A stretch of DNA of 64,000 nucleotides from Salinimicrobium sp049680855 (GCF_049680855.1 NZ_JBMPGS010000001.1:62001-126000); one strand, 5' to 3'. Numbered from the stretch's first letter, positions 32,504 through 42,023 are shown. Notes: generated by a model from the letters alone, not told the origin. A program made the numbers and translations.

Positions 32504-33196
32504 TTAATCCCTTCCCAAATAAATGCTCAGGAAGTACAATAAAGTTGCAAGCGAACCTACGGCAGCCACTACATAGGTACGGGCAGCCCACTTTAGGGAA
32601 TCTTCAGCAGCTTTATGTTCCTGTGAATTCAGCATATTTCCTGTTTCCAGCCACACCAGCGCTCTCTTACTTGCGTCATATTCTACGGGAAGGGTAATAA
32701 AACTAAAAAGTGTTCCCATTCCATAAAGTATAATACCAACTAGAAGCACCGTCTGCCCAATTCCTACCGATACCATTGTCATAAGGATCAAGCCCCCCAT
32801 AATCGCCCATTGCGAAAATTTAGAAGCCACACTTACCACCGGCACCAATTTACTCCTCATTTGTAACCAGCTATAGGCTTTGGCGTGCTGCACAGCATGA
32901 CCACATTCGTGAGCTGCTACGGCCGCAGCGGCTGCGTTACGCTGAGTATAAACAGATTCACTAAGGTTGATGGTCTTCTTCGCCGGATTATAATGATCTG
33001 TTAGCTTTCCCGGAGTTGAAATCACTTTTACATCATAAATGCCGTTGTCACTAAGCATTTTTTCTGCAATCTCCTTACCGCTCATGCCATTCTGGAGATG
33101 CACCTTGGAGTAGTGCTTAAATTTACTCTTGAGCTTGTTACTCACATACAAACTCACTACAAAAATGAGTCCCGCAATGATATAATATCCTATCAT
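32504..33196 (-). CDS. Zinc metallopeptidase, YugP type
   Basis: 230 residues. An N-terminal membrane helix (GYYIIAGLIFVVSLYVSNKL), a soluble domain with the zinc-binding HECGHAVQHA (HExxH variant, near 94-98), and two to three further helices at the C-terminus. This is the neutral zinc metallopeptidase family typified by YugP, membrane-bound and of uncertain substrate. The motif has Cys in place of a hydrophobic residue, as usual for the family. Monocistronic, sharing its terminator with ferritin. Confidence 0.88.
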   Translation of the reverse strand: MIGYYIIAGLIFVVSLYVSNKLKSKFKHYSKVHLQNGMSGKEIAEKMLSDNGIYDVKVISTPGKLTDHYNPAKKTINLSESVYTQRNAAAAAVAAHECGHAVQHAKAYSWLQMRSKLVPVVSVASKFSQWAIMGGLILMTMVSVGIGQTVLLVGIILYGMGTLFSFITLPVEYDASKRALVWLETGNMLNSQEHKAAEDSLKWAARTYVVAAVGSLATLLYFLSIYLGRD

Positions 33197-33331
33197 AGTT
33201 TTTTATTTTTATATAAACATACAAACAAAAATCCAGCCAAATTGAAGAAGTTGGTCTTCTATGAAATAATGTCCTATTACATGTCAGCGTACAGCTGCAG
33301 CTGCTTCAGCGGGATGTCAGTTCCCGAAAAC

Positions 33332-36217
33332 CTAACCTACAATATTGACGATCTTGCCAGGTACTACAATTACTTTTTTCGGCTCCCGCCCTGCCAGTTG
33401 TTGCTGTGTTTTTTCATTTGCCATTACCTGCTTCTCGATTTCGTCTTTTGACAGGTCCAGCGGAAGCTCCATGGTAAACCTCATCTTTCCATTAAAGGAA
33501 ATAGGATACTCTTTTGTACTTTCCACCAGGAATTTTTCTTCATGAACAGGATATGCAGCCGTGGTTATTGATTCATTATGTCCAAGCCTCTTCCACAATT
33601 CTTCTGCGATATGCGGCGCGTAAGGTGCAATAAGAATTGCTAATGGCTCAAGAACCTCCCGTTGATCACATTTTTGAGCCGAAAGTTCATTCACACAAAT
33701 CATAAATGTTGAAACTGAAGTATTGAAGCTGAAATTCTCAATATCCTCGGTTACCTTTTTAATGGTTTTATGCAATGTCTTCAAAGAATCGGCTGAAGCT
33801 TTTCCTTCTGAAAAAGAAAACACCTCCTCTTCCCTCGAAGGTGAGGTATGATACAGCTTCCACAGCTTTTTCAGGAAATTATGCACTCCGGTGATCCCGG
33901 CAGTATTCCAGGGTTTCGCCTGCTCCAGCGGACCAAGGAACATTTCATACATCCGAAGCGTGTCAGCACCAAAATCTTCACAAATATCATCGGGATTTAC
34001 CACGTTATATTTGGATTTGGACATTTTTTCGACTTCCCTTCCAACAATGTAGGAGCCATTTTTTTCTGTGATAAATTCAGCATCTTTAAATTCCGGGCGC
34101 CAGTTTTTGAAACCTTCAATATCCAGTTCATCTGAAAAATTCACAAGAGAAATATCGGCGTGGATTTGCTGAACAGCTTTCCCTTCAATAAGATTATTAG
34201 AAACAAATTTATTTTCTCCTTCCAACCTGTATACAAACGCACTCGTTCCAAGAATCATCCCCTGGTTGATGAGCTTTTTAAAAGGCTCTTCAACTGATAG
34301 AAAATTACGGTCTTTTAAAAATTTTGTCCAGAACCTGGAATACAACAAGTGTCCTGTTGCGTGTTCGCTTCCGCCAATGTAAAGATCTACGTTCTCCCAG
34401 TACTGCTGTGCTTCCGAAGAAACAAAACGCTCATCATTATGCGGATCCATATATCTGAAAAGGTACCAGCTGCTTCCTGCCCAGCCCGGCATGGTATTAA
34501 GCTCCAGCGGAAAAACAGAAACATGATCAATTTTGTCATTTTTGACTACCTCGTTCCTGGAAGTATCCCAGGCCCATTTTGAGGAATTCCCCAAGGGCGG
34601 TTCCCCGGTTTCTGTTGGAAGATATTTCTCCACTTCAGGTAGGCGAATCGGCAAATGTTCTTCAGAAATCATCTGCGGCATTCCGTTTACATAATAGACC
34701 GGGAATGGCTCTCCCCAATAGCGCTGACGAGAAAAAACGGCATCTCGCAACCTGTAATTTGTTTTTCCTTTTCCCTGCCCCATCTCTTCCAGTTTTTCTA
34801 TGGAAGCTTTTAAGGCTTTTTTGTAAGGCATTCCGCTAAGGAAGTCTGAATTTGCGATCACAGTTCCTTCCTTGCCTGAAAAAGCTTCTTCGGAAATGTC
34901 AATATCCTTAAAAATGTTCTTTATTGCAGGCATTCCATTTTGTCCGGCAAAATGTTTTGCAAAATCATAATCCCTCTGGTCACCACAGGGAACCGCCATT
35001 ACGGCACCGGTTCCGTAACCAGCCAGGACATAGTCCCCAATCCAGATTGGCACCGGTTCTTTCGTAAAAGGATGCTCTGCATACGCGCCGGTAAAGACTC
35101 CGCTAATGGTTTTCACATCGGCCATCCGTTCGCGCTCACTGCGTTTAGCACTCGCCGCAACATAAGCTTCGACTTCTTCCTTTTGTTCGGGAGTGGTGAT
35201 TTTTGAAACCAGATCATGCTCGGGAGCCAGGGTCATAAAGGTTACTCCGTAGATGGTATCAGGTCGGGTAGTAAAAACAGAAATTCCTGGTGCAGCTCCT
35301 GTTTTATCGTCACCCTGAACTTTTTTCAGGGTCTCCTCCTGAAGATTAAACCGGACCATGGCCCCAACAGATTTTCCAATCCAGTTGCGCTGACTTTCCT
35401 TCAAGCTTTCTGTCCAGTCAATATTTTCAAGCCCCTGCAGCAAACGTTCTGCGTAGGCAGAAATGCGCATGCTCCATTGGGTCATTTTCTTTCTCACTAC
35501 AGGATAGCCTCCACGTTCTGAAACTCCGTTGACAATTTCATCATTCGCCAGCACTGTCCCCAATTGAGGAACCCAGTTCACTTCAGTTTCAGCTAAGTAG
35601 GTCAACCTGTATTTTAATAATTGCTCTTGTTTTTCTTCTGAAGAAAAAGAACGCCATTCTTCTGCAGAAAAATCCTGTACATCATCATCACAGGTCGCTT
35701 TCACCGTTAAATTTCCTTCCGCAGAAAAGATCTCTTCAAGTTCAGAAACAGGACGTGCTTTTTGAGAAGCTTCATCATACCAGGAATTAAACAACTGGAT
35801 GAAAATCCACTGTGTCCACCGGTAATATTCAGGATCGCTGGTGCGCACTTCCCTGCTCCAGTCAAAGGAGAATCCGATTTTATCAAGTTGTTCGCGGTAA
35901 CGTTTAATATTCTGCTCGGTCGTCAACGAAGGATGTTGCCCGGTTTGAATGGCATACTGCTCTGCAGGCAACCCAAAACTGTCGTATCCCTGCGGATGCA
36001 GCACATTGAAGCCCTTGTGGCGTTTGTACCTGGCATATATATCACTGGCGATGTAGCCCAGGGGATGCCCTACGTGCAACCCTGCGCCCGACGGATATGG
36101 AAACATATCCAGCACATAGTATTTTGGTTTATCTGAATCATTTAAAGCTTTGAAAGTTTGATTCTCTGCCCAGTATTTTTGCCAATCGGCTTCTATTTTG
36201 TTGAAGTTGTAACTCAT
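33332..36217 (-). CDS. leuS: Leucine--tRNA ligase, with an inserted repeat peptide
   Basis: 961 residues, class Ia synthetase. HIGH motif HVGH at 48-51, the CP1 editing domain (FTTRPDTIYGVTF near 315), and KMSKS in EVEKMSKSKYN, plus a C-terminal anticodon-binding domain. Compared with the family the segment around residues 293-311 (EETLKKVQGDD...) is extra: it is encoded by a palindromic repeat at 35309-35335 inserted in frame at the entry to the editing domain. A TATTTTTG -7 box lies at 36279-36286. The enzyme is essential, so the insertion must be tolerated. Confidence 0.97.
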   Translation of the reverse strand: MSYNFNKIEADWQKYWAENQTFKALNDSDKPKYYVLDMFPYPSGAGLHVGHPLGYIASDIYARYKRHKGFNVLHPQGYDSFGLPAEQYAIQTGQHPSLTTEQNIKRYREQLDKIGFSFDWSREVRTSDPEYYRWTQWIFIQLFNSWYDEASQKARPVSELEEIFSAEGNLTVKATCDDDVQDFSAEEWRSFSSEEKQEQLLKYRLTYLAETEVNWVPQLGTVLANDEIVNGVSERGGYPVVRKKMTQWSMRISAYAERLLQGLENIDWTESLKESQRNWIGKSVGAMVRFNLQEETLKKVQGDDKTGAAPGISVFTTRPDTIYGVTFMTLAPEHDLVSKITTPEQKEEVEAYVAASAKRSERERMADVKTISGVFTGAYAEHPFTKEPVPIWIGDYVLAGYGTGAVMAVPCGDQRDYDFAKHFAGQNGMPAIKNIFKDIDISEEAFSGKEGTVIANSDFLSGMPYKKALKASIEKLEEMGQGKGKTNYRLRDAVFSRQRYWGEPFPVYYVNGMPQMISEEHLPIRLPEVEKYLPTETGEPPLGNSSKWAWDTSRNEVVKNDKIDHVSVFPLELNTMPGWAGSSWYLFRYMDPHNDERFVSSEAQQYWENVDLYIGGSEHATGHLLYSRFWTKFLKDRNFLSVEEPFKKLINQGMILGTSAFVYRLEGENKFVSNNLIEGKAVQQIHADISLVNFSDELDIEGFKNWRPEFKDAEFITEKNGSYIVGREVEKMSKSKYNVVNPDDICEDFGADTLRMYEMFLGPLEQAKPWNTAGITGVHNFLKKLWKLYHTSPSREEEVFSFSEGKASADSLKTLHKTIKKVTEDIENFSFNTSVSTFMICVNELSAQKCDQREVLEPLAILIAPYAPHIAEELWKRLGHNESITTAAYPVHEEKFLVESTKEYPISFNGKMRFTMELPLDLSKDEIEKQVMANEKTQQQLAGREPKKVIVVPGKIVNIVG
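35309..35335. repeat. Palindromic repeat inserted in leuS
   Basis: ACCCTGAA (35312-35319) and TTCAGGGT (35325-35332) flank a short T-rich loop, within GTCACCCTGAAC...CAGGGTCTC. This resembles the CCTGAAcTTGTTTCAGG-type elements that I know as repeated in Bacteroidota intergenic regions. It translates as ETLKKVQGDD in LeuS. Confidence 0.65.
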
Positions 36218-36256
36218 TTCTGAAGTTTATTCTGCAGTAATTTCAAGGTAAAACCT

Positions 36257-36273
36257 CCTGAAACAGTTCAGGA
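36257..36273. repeat. CCTGAA/TTCAGG dyad in the leuS leader
   Basis: CCTGAAaCAgTTCAGG lies 40-56 nt before the leuS start, inside the predicted leader, and resembles the element inserted in leuS with one base missing in the loop. Confidence 0.35.
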
Positions 36274-36278
36274 AAGGG

Positions 36279-36286
36279 CAAAAATA
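36279..36286 (-). promoter_or_regulatory. -7 box TATTTTTG of leuS
   Basis: Exact TAnnTTTG match on the minus strand, about 62 nt before the leuS ATG. Confidence 0.6.
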
Positions 36287-36378
36287 CACTTAATGTACGA
36301 AAGTGAAAAGTTTGAGCGTTTTAAAGAATGAGAATGATTTACTTTCTTATTTTTACACAAAATTCCTGAAGCTATTCT

Positions 36379-37257
36379 ATGAGTTCATCTTTTGAAAGGT
36401 ATCAAAAAAGGCGTTTGATCTCCTCTTATTTTTCAGTCGTGATAAGTATCGCACTGGTACTGTTTCTAATGGGGTTGCTTGGTTTGCTGGTGCTGAACAC
36501 CAAAAAAATAGCCGATCACTTTAAAGAACAGATTGCCCTCACCATATATTTCAAGGATACTGCGAAAGAGGTAGAAATGACGCAGCTTGAAAAAAGTTTG
36601 GCATTGGCTGAATATACCAAAAGTACCACCTTTATTTCCAAAGAGGAAGCGGCCGAGGCACACAGCAAAGAAATTGGGGAGGATTTCATGGAATTCTTGG
36701 GTTACAATCCGCTGCAAAATTCAATTGATGTTTACCTACAGGCAGATTATATCAGTTCTGGAGAGGTAGATACCATTGCTCAGGAACTGCAAAGCAAAAA
36801 CTTTGTAGATGAAGTAGTTTATGATAAGCCGTTGATCTCTCTTTTAAATGAAAACGTAACTAAAATAAGTTTCTGGATCCTGGCCATAAGTGCGATCTTC
36901 ACTTTTATCGCGGTTTTATTGATCAACAGCTCCATAAGATTATCTGTTTACTCAAAAAGGTTCACCATAAAAACTATGCAAATGGTGGGCGCTACAAAGC
37001 GTTTTATCAGAAAGCCGTTTATATGGCAAAGTGTAAAACTTGGAATGATAGGAGCCGTACTCGCCCTTATGGGTATGGGCGCCGTACTGTACTACATGCA
37101 AAAAAGCTTTCCCCAGCTCAACCTGTTAAACGACTCTACAATTTTAATTGTCTTGTTTGCAGGTGTATTTTTTATGGGTGTAATAATAACCTGGTTAAGT
37201 ACCTTTTTTGCCACCCAACGCTTTCTTAACCTTAAAACTGACGAGTTGTATTACTAG
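36379..37257 (+). CDS. ftsX: FtsX-type cell-division permease
   Basis: 292 residues: N-terminal cytoplasmic RRLISSYFSVVISIALVLFLMG leading into helix 1, an extracytoplasmic domain (about 50-165), then three helices with MQMVGATKRFIRKPF between, the FtsX signature. FtsX with FtsE controls peptidoglycan hydrolases at the septum; ftsE is not adjacent here, as is common in Bacteroidota. First gene of a same-strand run that continues to DUF3098, uppP and truB. Confidence 0.9.
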   Translation: MSSSFERYQKRRLISSYFSVVISIALVLFLMGLLGLLVLNTKKIADHFKEQIALTIYFKDTAKEVEMTQLEKSLALAEYTKSTTFISKEEAAEAHSKEIGEDFMEFLGYNPLQNSIDVYLQADYISSGEVDTIAQELQSKNFVDEVVYDKPLISLLNENVTKISFWILAISAIFTFIAVLLINSSIRLSVYSKRFTIKTMQMVGATKRFIRKPFIWQSVKLGMIGAVLALMGMGAVLYYMQKSFPQLNLLNDSTILIVLFAGVFFMGVIITWLSTFFATQRFLNLKTDELYY

Positions 37258-37314
37258 CATTTTTTTGTGATAACCACAGAATTTTGTAAAAATCAAGATT
37301 CAAAAAAAGTAAAA

Positions 37315-37572
37315 ATGAACAAAAACAAGAAGCCTTTACACAAACAGGATTTAAGTTTTGTCTTCGGAAAGAAAAATTATGTCGTCATGGCAATAGGCCT
37401 TGCAGTAATTGCATTAGGTTTTATCCTGATGTCTGGTGGAGGTAGTGACGATCCAAATGTTTTTAATCCTGAAATTTATAACTTCAGAAGGATTCGTCTT
37501 GCCCCAACCCTGGTGCTAATTGGTTTTGCCATAGAAGTTTACGCCATACTTCTGAATCCACAAAAAAAATAA
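37315..37572 (+). CDS. DUF3098 small membrane protein
   Basis: 85 residues from the ATG at 37315 (the upstream GTG at 37267 would add 16 poorly conserved residues). Two hydrophobic segments, VVMAIGLAVIALGFILMSGG and APTLVLIGFAIEVYAILL, flanking a polar loop with NPEIYNFRRIRLA. DUF3098 is a Bacteroidota family routinely placed between ftsX and uppP, as here; its stop abuts the uppP ATG directly. Function unknown, presumably envelope-related from context. Confidence 0.85.
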   Translation: MNKNKKPLHKQDLSFVFGKKNYVVMAIGLAVIALGFILMSGGGSDDPNVFNPEIYNFRRIRLAPTLVLIGFAIEVYAILLNPQKK

Positions 37573-38370
37573 ATGGAAATTATTGACGCTATAATCCTTG
37601 GTATTATCCAGGGCTTAACTGAATTTCTTCCTGTTTCCTCCAGCGGACATCTTGAAATTGGCAAAGCACTGTTAGGAGATGACAGCATGCCCGAAGAGTC
37701 TTTAATGGTTACCGTGGTACTTCATTTTGCTACTGCTCTGAGTACTATTGTGGTGTTTAGAAAAGATATTGCAGATATACTGCGTGGATTATTTCAATTT
37801 AAATGGAACAGTGAAACCATTTTTTCAATGAAGATCATTCTTTCCATGATTCCCGCAGCCTTTGTAGGTTTATTTTTTGAAGAGCAACTCGAATTGCTCT
37901 TCGGCGGAAATCTTCTCTTTGTAGGTTTTATGCTATTGATCACCGCACTGCTTTTATGGCTGGCAGATAAAGCAAAAAATACCGAAAAACCGGTAAGTTA
38001 TGCTAATGCTTTTGTCATAGGCTTTGCACAGGCCATCGCCCTTTTACCCGGGATTTCAAGAAGTGGCGCGACCATTTCCACTTCTGTACTGTTGGGGAAT
38101 GATAAGACTAAGGCCGCACGTTTCTCCTTCCTTATGGTCGTTCCGTTGATCCTAGGAAAAATTGCAAAAGACCTACTTTTTGGTGATCTTTCTAATACCA
38201 CCATGGAACTAACTCCTCTTTTAGCAGGATTCATCGCTGCTTTTGTCGCAGGATTTGCAGCCTGTACCTGGATGATACAATTAGTACGAAAGAGCAAGCT
38301 ATCTTATTTTGCTGTCTATTGCTTCATCGTCGGACTTATAGCCATCATATATGAGTACTCCAATGTCTGA
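37573..38370 (+). CDS. uppP: Undecaprenyl-diphosphatase UppP (BacA)
   Basis: 265 residues, inner-membrane phosphatase that recycles the C55 lipid carrier of cell-wall synthesis. Both catalytic motifs are intact: GLTEFLPVSSSGHLEI near 14-29 and PGISRSGATISTS near 158, with about eight membrane helices. The gene begins immediately after the DUF3098 stop and its last 20 nt overlap truB, so ftsX-DUF3098-uppP-truB look like one transcript. Confidence 0.95.
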   Translation: MEIIDAIILGIIQGLTEFLPVSSSGHLEIGKALLGDDSMPEESLMVTVVLHFATALSTIVVFRKDIADILRGLFQFKWNSETIFSMKIILSMIPAAFVGLFFEEQLELLFGGNLLFVGFMLLITALLLWLADKAKNTEKPVSYANAFVIGFAQAIALLPGISRSGATISTSVLLGNDKTKAARFSFLMVVPLILGKIAKDLLFGDLSNTTMELTPLLAGFIAAFVAGFAACTWMIQLVRKSKLSYFAVYCFIVGLIAIIYEYSNV

Positions 38371-39061
38371 AAAAATTACAGCAGAAGACTTTAAAGCAGG
38401 TAAAATTCTCCTGTTCGACAAGCCCCTTGAGTGGACTTCCTTCCAGCTGGTCAACAAAGTGCGATGGCTCATACGAAAGAACTGCGAGATCAAGAAAATT
38501 AAGGTCGGGCACGCCGGGACATTAGATCCCCTCGCTACTGGATTACTTATTCTCTGCACCGGAAAAATGACCAAGAGAATAGAAACTTTCCAGGGGCAGG
38601 AAAAAGAATATACTGGCACCATCACGCTCGGGGCCACCACGCCCTCTTATGACCTGGAGACCGAAGTGGATGAAACTTATCCCATAGATCATCTAACCGA
38701 AGATAAAGTAAAAGCTGCCACAAAAGCGTTTACTGGAGATATTCAACAATATCCGCCGGTTTTCTCAGCACTTAAAAAAGACGGTAAAAGGCTTTACGAA
38801 TACGCTCGAAAAGGGGAAAATGTTAAGATTTCTTCAAGAAGTATCACTATATCCGAATTTGAAATAACAAAAATTAACTTTCCCGAAGTTTCTTTTCGAG
38901 TGATATGCAGCAAGGGAACGTATATTAGAAGCCTGGCGCATGATTTTGGTAAAGAACTTGGCAGCGGCGGATATTTATCTAGCCTGCGCAGAACGAGAAT
39001 CGGGGAGTTTAAAGTAGACGATGCCCTTTCCCTTGATTCTTTCATAAATGAGTATCTTTAA
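38351..39061 (+). CDS. truB: tRNA pseudouridine(55) synthase TruB
   Basis: 236 residues. Makes pseudouridine 55 in the T loop of tRNAs. The catalytic Asp lies in VGHAGTLDPLATGLL near 54-60, preceded by KPLEWTSFQLVNKVR, and RSLAHDFGKELGSGGYLSSLRRTRIG is the conserved C-terminal part. The first ATG (38351) overlaps uppP by 20 nt; an ATG four codons in (38363) is the alternative. Shorter than E. coli TruB because the C-terminal PUA-like extension is absent, normal for the phylum. Confidence 0.93.
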   Translation: MSTPMSEKITAEDFKAGKILLFDKPLEWTSFQLVNKVRWLIRKNCEIKKIKVGHAGTLDPLATGLLILCTGKMTKRIETFQGQEKEYTGTITLGATTPSYDLETEVDETYPIDHLTEDKVKAATKAFTGDIQQYPPVFSALKKDGKRLYEYARKGENVKISSRSITISEFEITKINFPEVSFRVICSKGTYIRSLAHDFGKELGSGGYLSSLRRTRIGEFKVDDALSLDSFINEYL

Positions 39062-39081
39062 GGGAAAAACTGCAGCGAAAT

Positions 39082-39810
39082 ATGGGATTTTTTGATCAAA
39101 ATAAAGCTTTGATTATTACCGTTCTCCTGCTATCCCTGTTGCTGCTCCTTATGTACAACATCCAACTTTCAAATACAAAGAAAGAACGACAGGAAACACT
39201 CGTAGACCTCGAAAACTTCAAAGTTGAAGAACCGGAAGTTGAAAAAGCCCCTGAACCTGCTGAGGAACAAGAACCGTCTGCACCGCAACCTTCCCAGCAA
39301 CGAACCCACCAGGCATACAACCAAAATCAACAGCAAAGAACTTCCGATTTTGAAACTCGTCTTCAGGAAATATTTGAAAGAAATGCCTCGCAACAAACAG
39401 CTTCCGAAACAGATGAGGCAACAACTTCTGAAGGGGACGTAAATTTAAATACCAATAAACAGGAAAAAGCACAGCAACAATCTGATGGAGATGATTTTTC
39501 CGAAGAAATATCTCCCAACACGGGAAACTACAGGAACAGTTCTATTTCTTTTTCTCTCGTAGGAAGATCTGCCTATCAAATCCCAAACCCTATCTATACC
39601 TGCGATACTCGGGGAAAGATCGTAGTAAATATATTGGTTAACGAGGAAGGCCGGGTTATCAACACTTCAATTAACAAAGTTAGCTCTACATCTTCGAATG
39701 AGTGCCTGGTAGACCGGGCACTTGATTATGCTGCGGGAGCCTCCTTCTCCAGGCTGAGTGGGCGCAATGAACAAAAAGGAACCATCACTTATTACTTTCA
39801 GGGACAATGA
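39082..39810 (+). CDS. TonB-like energy-transducer-related protein
   Basis: 242 residues with the layout of TonB: N-terminal membrane helix (ALIITVLLLSLLLLLMYNIQL), a Pro/Glu then Gln-rich periplasmic spacer (about 45-145) and a C-terminal domain with the TonB-like pattern GKIVVNILVNEEGRVINTSINK. I infer a protein that can link an inner-membrane motor to outer-membrane receptors, but the classical TonB C-terminus is divergent. Its last four bases overlap the tag gene start, and truB is 20 nt upstream. Confidence 0.72.
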   Translation: MGFFDQNKALIITVLLLSLLLLLMYNIQLSNTKKERQETLVDLENFKVEEPEVEKAPEPAEEQEPSAPQPSQQRTHQAYNQNQQQRTSDFETRLQEIFERNASQQTASETDEATTSEGDVNLNTNKQEKAQQQSDGDDFSEEISPNTGNYRNSSISFSLVGRSAYQIPNPIYTCDTRGKIVVNILVNEEGRVINTSINKVSSTSSNECLVDRALDYAAGASFSRLSGRNEQKGTITYYFQGQ

Positions 39811-40376
39811 TAAGAGAAAAAAAACGCTGCGGCTGGTGTGAAGGTGACGCCCTTTACGAAGCTTACCATGACACCGAATGGGGTGTACCCGTTTACGATG
39901 ATGAAACCATCTTTGAATTCCTCATTTTAGAAACCTTTCAGGCAGGACTCAGCTGGATCACAATCCTTAGAAAACGTGAAAACTTCAGGAAAGCATTTGA
40001 CAATTTTAACTATAAGAAAATAGCCAAATACCCTGAAGAAAAAATCCAGGAACTGCTACAAAATGAAGGCATAATTAGAAATCAACAAAAAATAAGAGCA
40101 ACCGTGACAAATGCTGCAGCCTTTATGGCAATTCAAGAGGAATTTGACACATTTTCTAATTATATTTGGGGCTTCGTAAATGCGCAACCTGTAAAAAACA
40201 GTTGGGAGAATTATAAAGACGCACCAGCCACTACTGCAGTAAGCATTGCTTTAAGCAAAGATCTCAAAAAAAGGGGTTTTAAATTTGTAGGCCCCACAGT
40301 TGTATATGCCCACATGCAAGCAACAGGCATGGTCAACGATCACGAAACTACTTGTTTTAGATACAGCGAAGTTTGA
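39807..40376 (+). CDS. tag: DNA-3-methyladenine glycosylase I
   Basis: 189 residues. Removes 3-methyladenine from alkylated DNA. The family's zinc-site start CGWCEGDALYEAYHDTEWGVP is present (Cys8 region), with FEFLILETFQAGLSWITIL and the C-terminal FVGPTVVYAHMQATGMVNDHETTC contributing the other zinc ligands. ATGA overlap with the TonB-like gene indicates translational coupling; DUF2490 follows with its in-frame TTG overlapping but its ATG 14 nt after. Confidence 0.93.
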   Translation: MIREKKRCGWCEGDALYEAYHDTEWGVPVYDDETIFEFLILETFQAGLSWITILRKRENFRKAFDNFNYKKIAKYPEEKIQELLQNEGIIRNQQKIRATVTNAAAFMAIQEEFDTFSNYIWGFVNAQPVKNSWENYKDAPATTAVSIALSKDLKKRGFKFVGPTVVYAHMQATGMVNDHETTCFRYSEV

Positions 40377-40390
40377 ATAAGAATCATAGC

Positions 40391-41086
40391 ATGAAAAAAG
40401 CCTTTTACTACAAAAAAATAAAAATCCTTTTTGTCGTACTTTTCATTTTTAGTAACAGCACTTCAATTTCGCAAGAAATTGACGCTTATTTACTTGAACC
40501 GGAATTTAAAGTAGCGCTTTCTACCGAGACGCGTTGGTCTTATTCTTTTGGATTTGCAAACCGCGGAGTTCTCCTCGAGACAGTGAAAGATTTAGATGAG
40601 AATGATTACGCCAATGTGCATTTCGAGATCAACCATTTCACTTCTTACCAAGCATGGGAAAAATCAAGCCTAAGCCTGGGGCTTAGATATCGCTTCAGGA
40701 AGATCTTCAATGACCAGAGAGAGGATGAAATGAGATTTATCGAGCAATTCAGCTCGAAAGATTCCAATAACTTCCTCGGATGGTCCCATAGAGCAAGGTT
40801 CGAGCAAAGACTTAGAAGTTCAGAAACTATTTTCAGGCTGCGGTATGAGTTTGGTTTATCAAAACAACTCAATTCTCACTTTACGTTACAACTAGCTACA
40901 GAAGCATTATACGCTATCTCCCCACAGTCCAAACCTGAACCCGAACAGCGACTCGAAATTGGATTGAAGAATACCACTTTTGATGACTGGCAGTTTTATT
41001 TCGGAACTGAATTCCGAAGAGATAATTATGTACGAAATCCCCAGAATGAACTATTCTTTCTTACTGCTGCCACGCTAAAACTATAG
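40391..41086 (+). CDS. DUF2490 outer-membrane beta-barrel-like protein
   Basis: 231 residues from the ATG at 40391 (a TTG at 40373 overlapping tag is rejected). Signal peptide about 1-27 (ILFVVLFIFSNSTSISQ), then alternating amphipathic strands with the Arg/Trp-rich SHRARFEQRL and RLEIGLKNTTFDDWQFYFGTEFR of DUF2490 and a C-terminal FFLTAATLKL barrel-like end. DUF2490 proteins are putative outer-membrane barrels in Bacteroidota and Proteobacteria with no assigned substrate. End of the plus-strand run. Confidence 0.8.
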   Translation: MKKAFYYKKIKILFVVLFIFSNSTSISQEIDAYLLEPEFKVALSTETRWSYSFGFANRGVLLETVKDLDENDYANVHFEINHFTSYQAWEKSSLSLGLRYRFRKIFNDQREDEMRFIEQFSSKDSNNFLGWSHRARFEQRLRSSETIFRLRYEFGLSKQLNSHFTLQLATEALYAISPQSKPEPEQRLEIGLKNTTFDDWQFYFGTEFRRDNYVRNPQNELFFLTAATLKL

Positions 41087-41120
41087 AAATCTTTCTGAAA
41101 TTGGCATTTTTGGAAGGTAA

Positions 41121-41918
41121 TTAATGCGAACGCTGCTTCTTTTCTGCAGAGACAGATTCCATCTTTTCACTTTCGGTTCCCATCAGCCTATCCCAAAATG
41201 TAAAATATAGGCCATAATTCGTTATATACTCTTCATGATGATAATGATGGTGAGTAGCTCCAATAAATTGGCGGCCAAACCAGCTTTTCTGAAAACTTTC
41301 AGGGTAAATTTCTATCCCAAGGTGGTTTATAACGCTGCTAACCGTCATGAGCAGCAGGTAAAACCCCAAAACAAACAGGTGAACAGGCACTACAAGCAGT
41401 ATTAGCGGCAGGATCAAAGCTTCGATAAGACTTTCCCATGGATGAAAGGAAAAAGCTGTCCAGGGTGTTGGTGTGAAACTATCATGATGCACCTTATGCA
41501 CACGGCGAAACACCCGCGGATGGTGCATCCACCTATGAACCCAGTAATAGTAAGTCTCATGAATGAGCAGGACGATCAAAAGGCTTACCGGAAGATACCA
41601 GTAGCCAAATTCCTGTACATCCAGGTAGACAGCCGTCCAGCCTTTTTGCCACAGCCAGTAAGTTACAGCACCTGCAAAAGCGAAGATTGCCGAAGATTTT
41701 GTACTCCAGATGATCTCTTTTCTAAGCTGACCTTTTCGAAGTTTCCTGGTACTTAACCTCTTTTCACTGAATTTATCCGAATTCCAAACATAATAGTAAT
41801 AATAGAAAATTCCTGCAGCCACAAAATACCGGAACAAAATCGCAAAGAAGAAAATAAGTACATAGGCAATAAATGCCGAAGGCGTTGCTGTTTCCGTATT
41901 CAATAGATCCTCAATCAT
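41121..41918 (-). CDS. Sterol desaturase / fatty-acid hydroxylase family protein
   Basis: 265 residues, membrane-bound di-iron oxygenase family. Eight-His clusters are clear: HETYYYWVHRWMHH, RRVHKVHHDS, and ATHHHYHHEEY, set between hydrophobic helices. Members hydroxylate or desaturate lipids; in Flavobacteriia related enzymes act on carotenoids, fatty acids or hopanoid-like lipids. The substrate is not decided here. Monocistronic, converging on DUF2490 with a 34-nt gap that holds a decayed copy of the window's palindromic repeat. Confidence 0.85.
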   Translation of the reverse strand: MIEDLLNTETATPSAFIAYVLIFFFAILFRYFVAAGIFYYYYYVWNSDKFSEKRLSTRKLRKGQLRKEIIWSTKSSAIFAFAGAVTYWLWQKGWTAVYLDVQEFGYWYLPVSLLIVLLIHETYYYWVHRWMHHPRVFRRVHKVHHDSFTPTPWTAFSFHPWESLIEALILPLILLVVPVHLFVLGFYLLLMTVSSVINHLGIEIYPESFQKSWFGRQFIGATHHHYHHEEYITNYGLYFTFWDRLMGTESEKMESVSAEKKQRSH

Positions 41919-42023
41919 GGACCTAAAGTTAAGTAATTCAGCCTTAATTGTTTTGAATTTAGGGAGAAGACGGGCGGTTTTATAAAAATTTTATAGTTCC
42001 GGAAATTATCCCCAGCCAGAGAT

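Noticed and set aside
35216..36136. Several plus-strand frames of 90-125 codons across leuS
   Set aside because: All lie antisense in a conserved synthetase gene and lack coding patterns.
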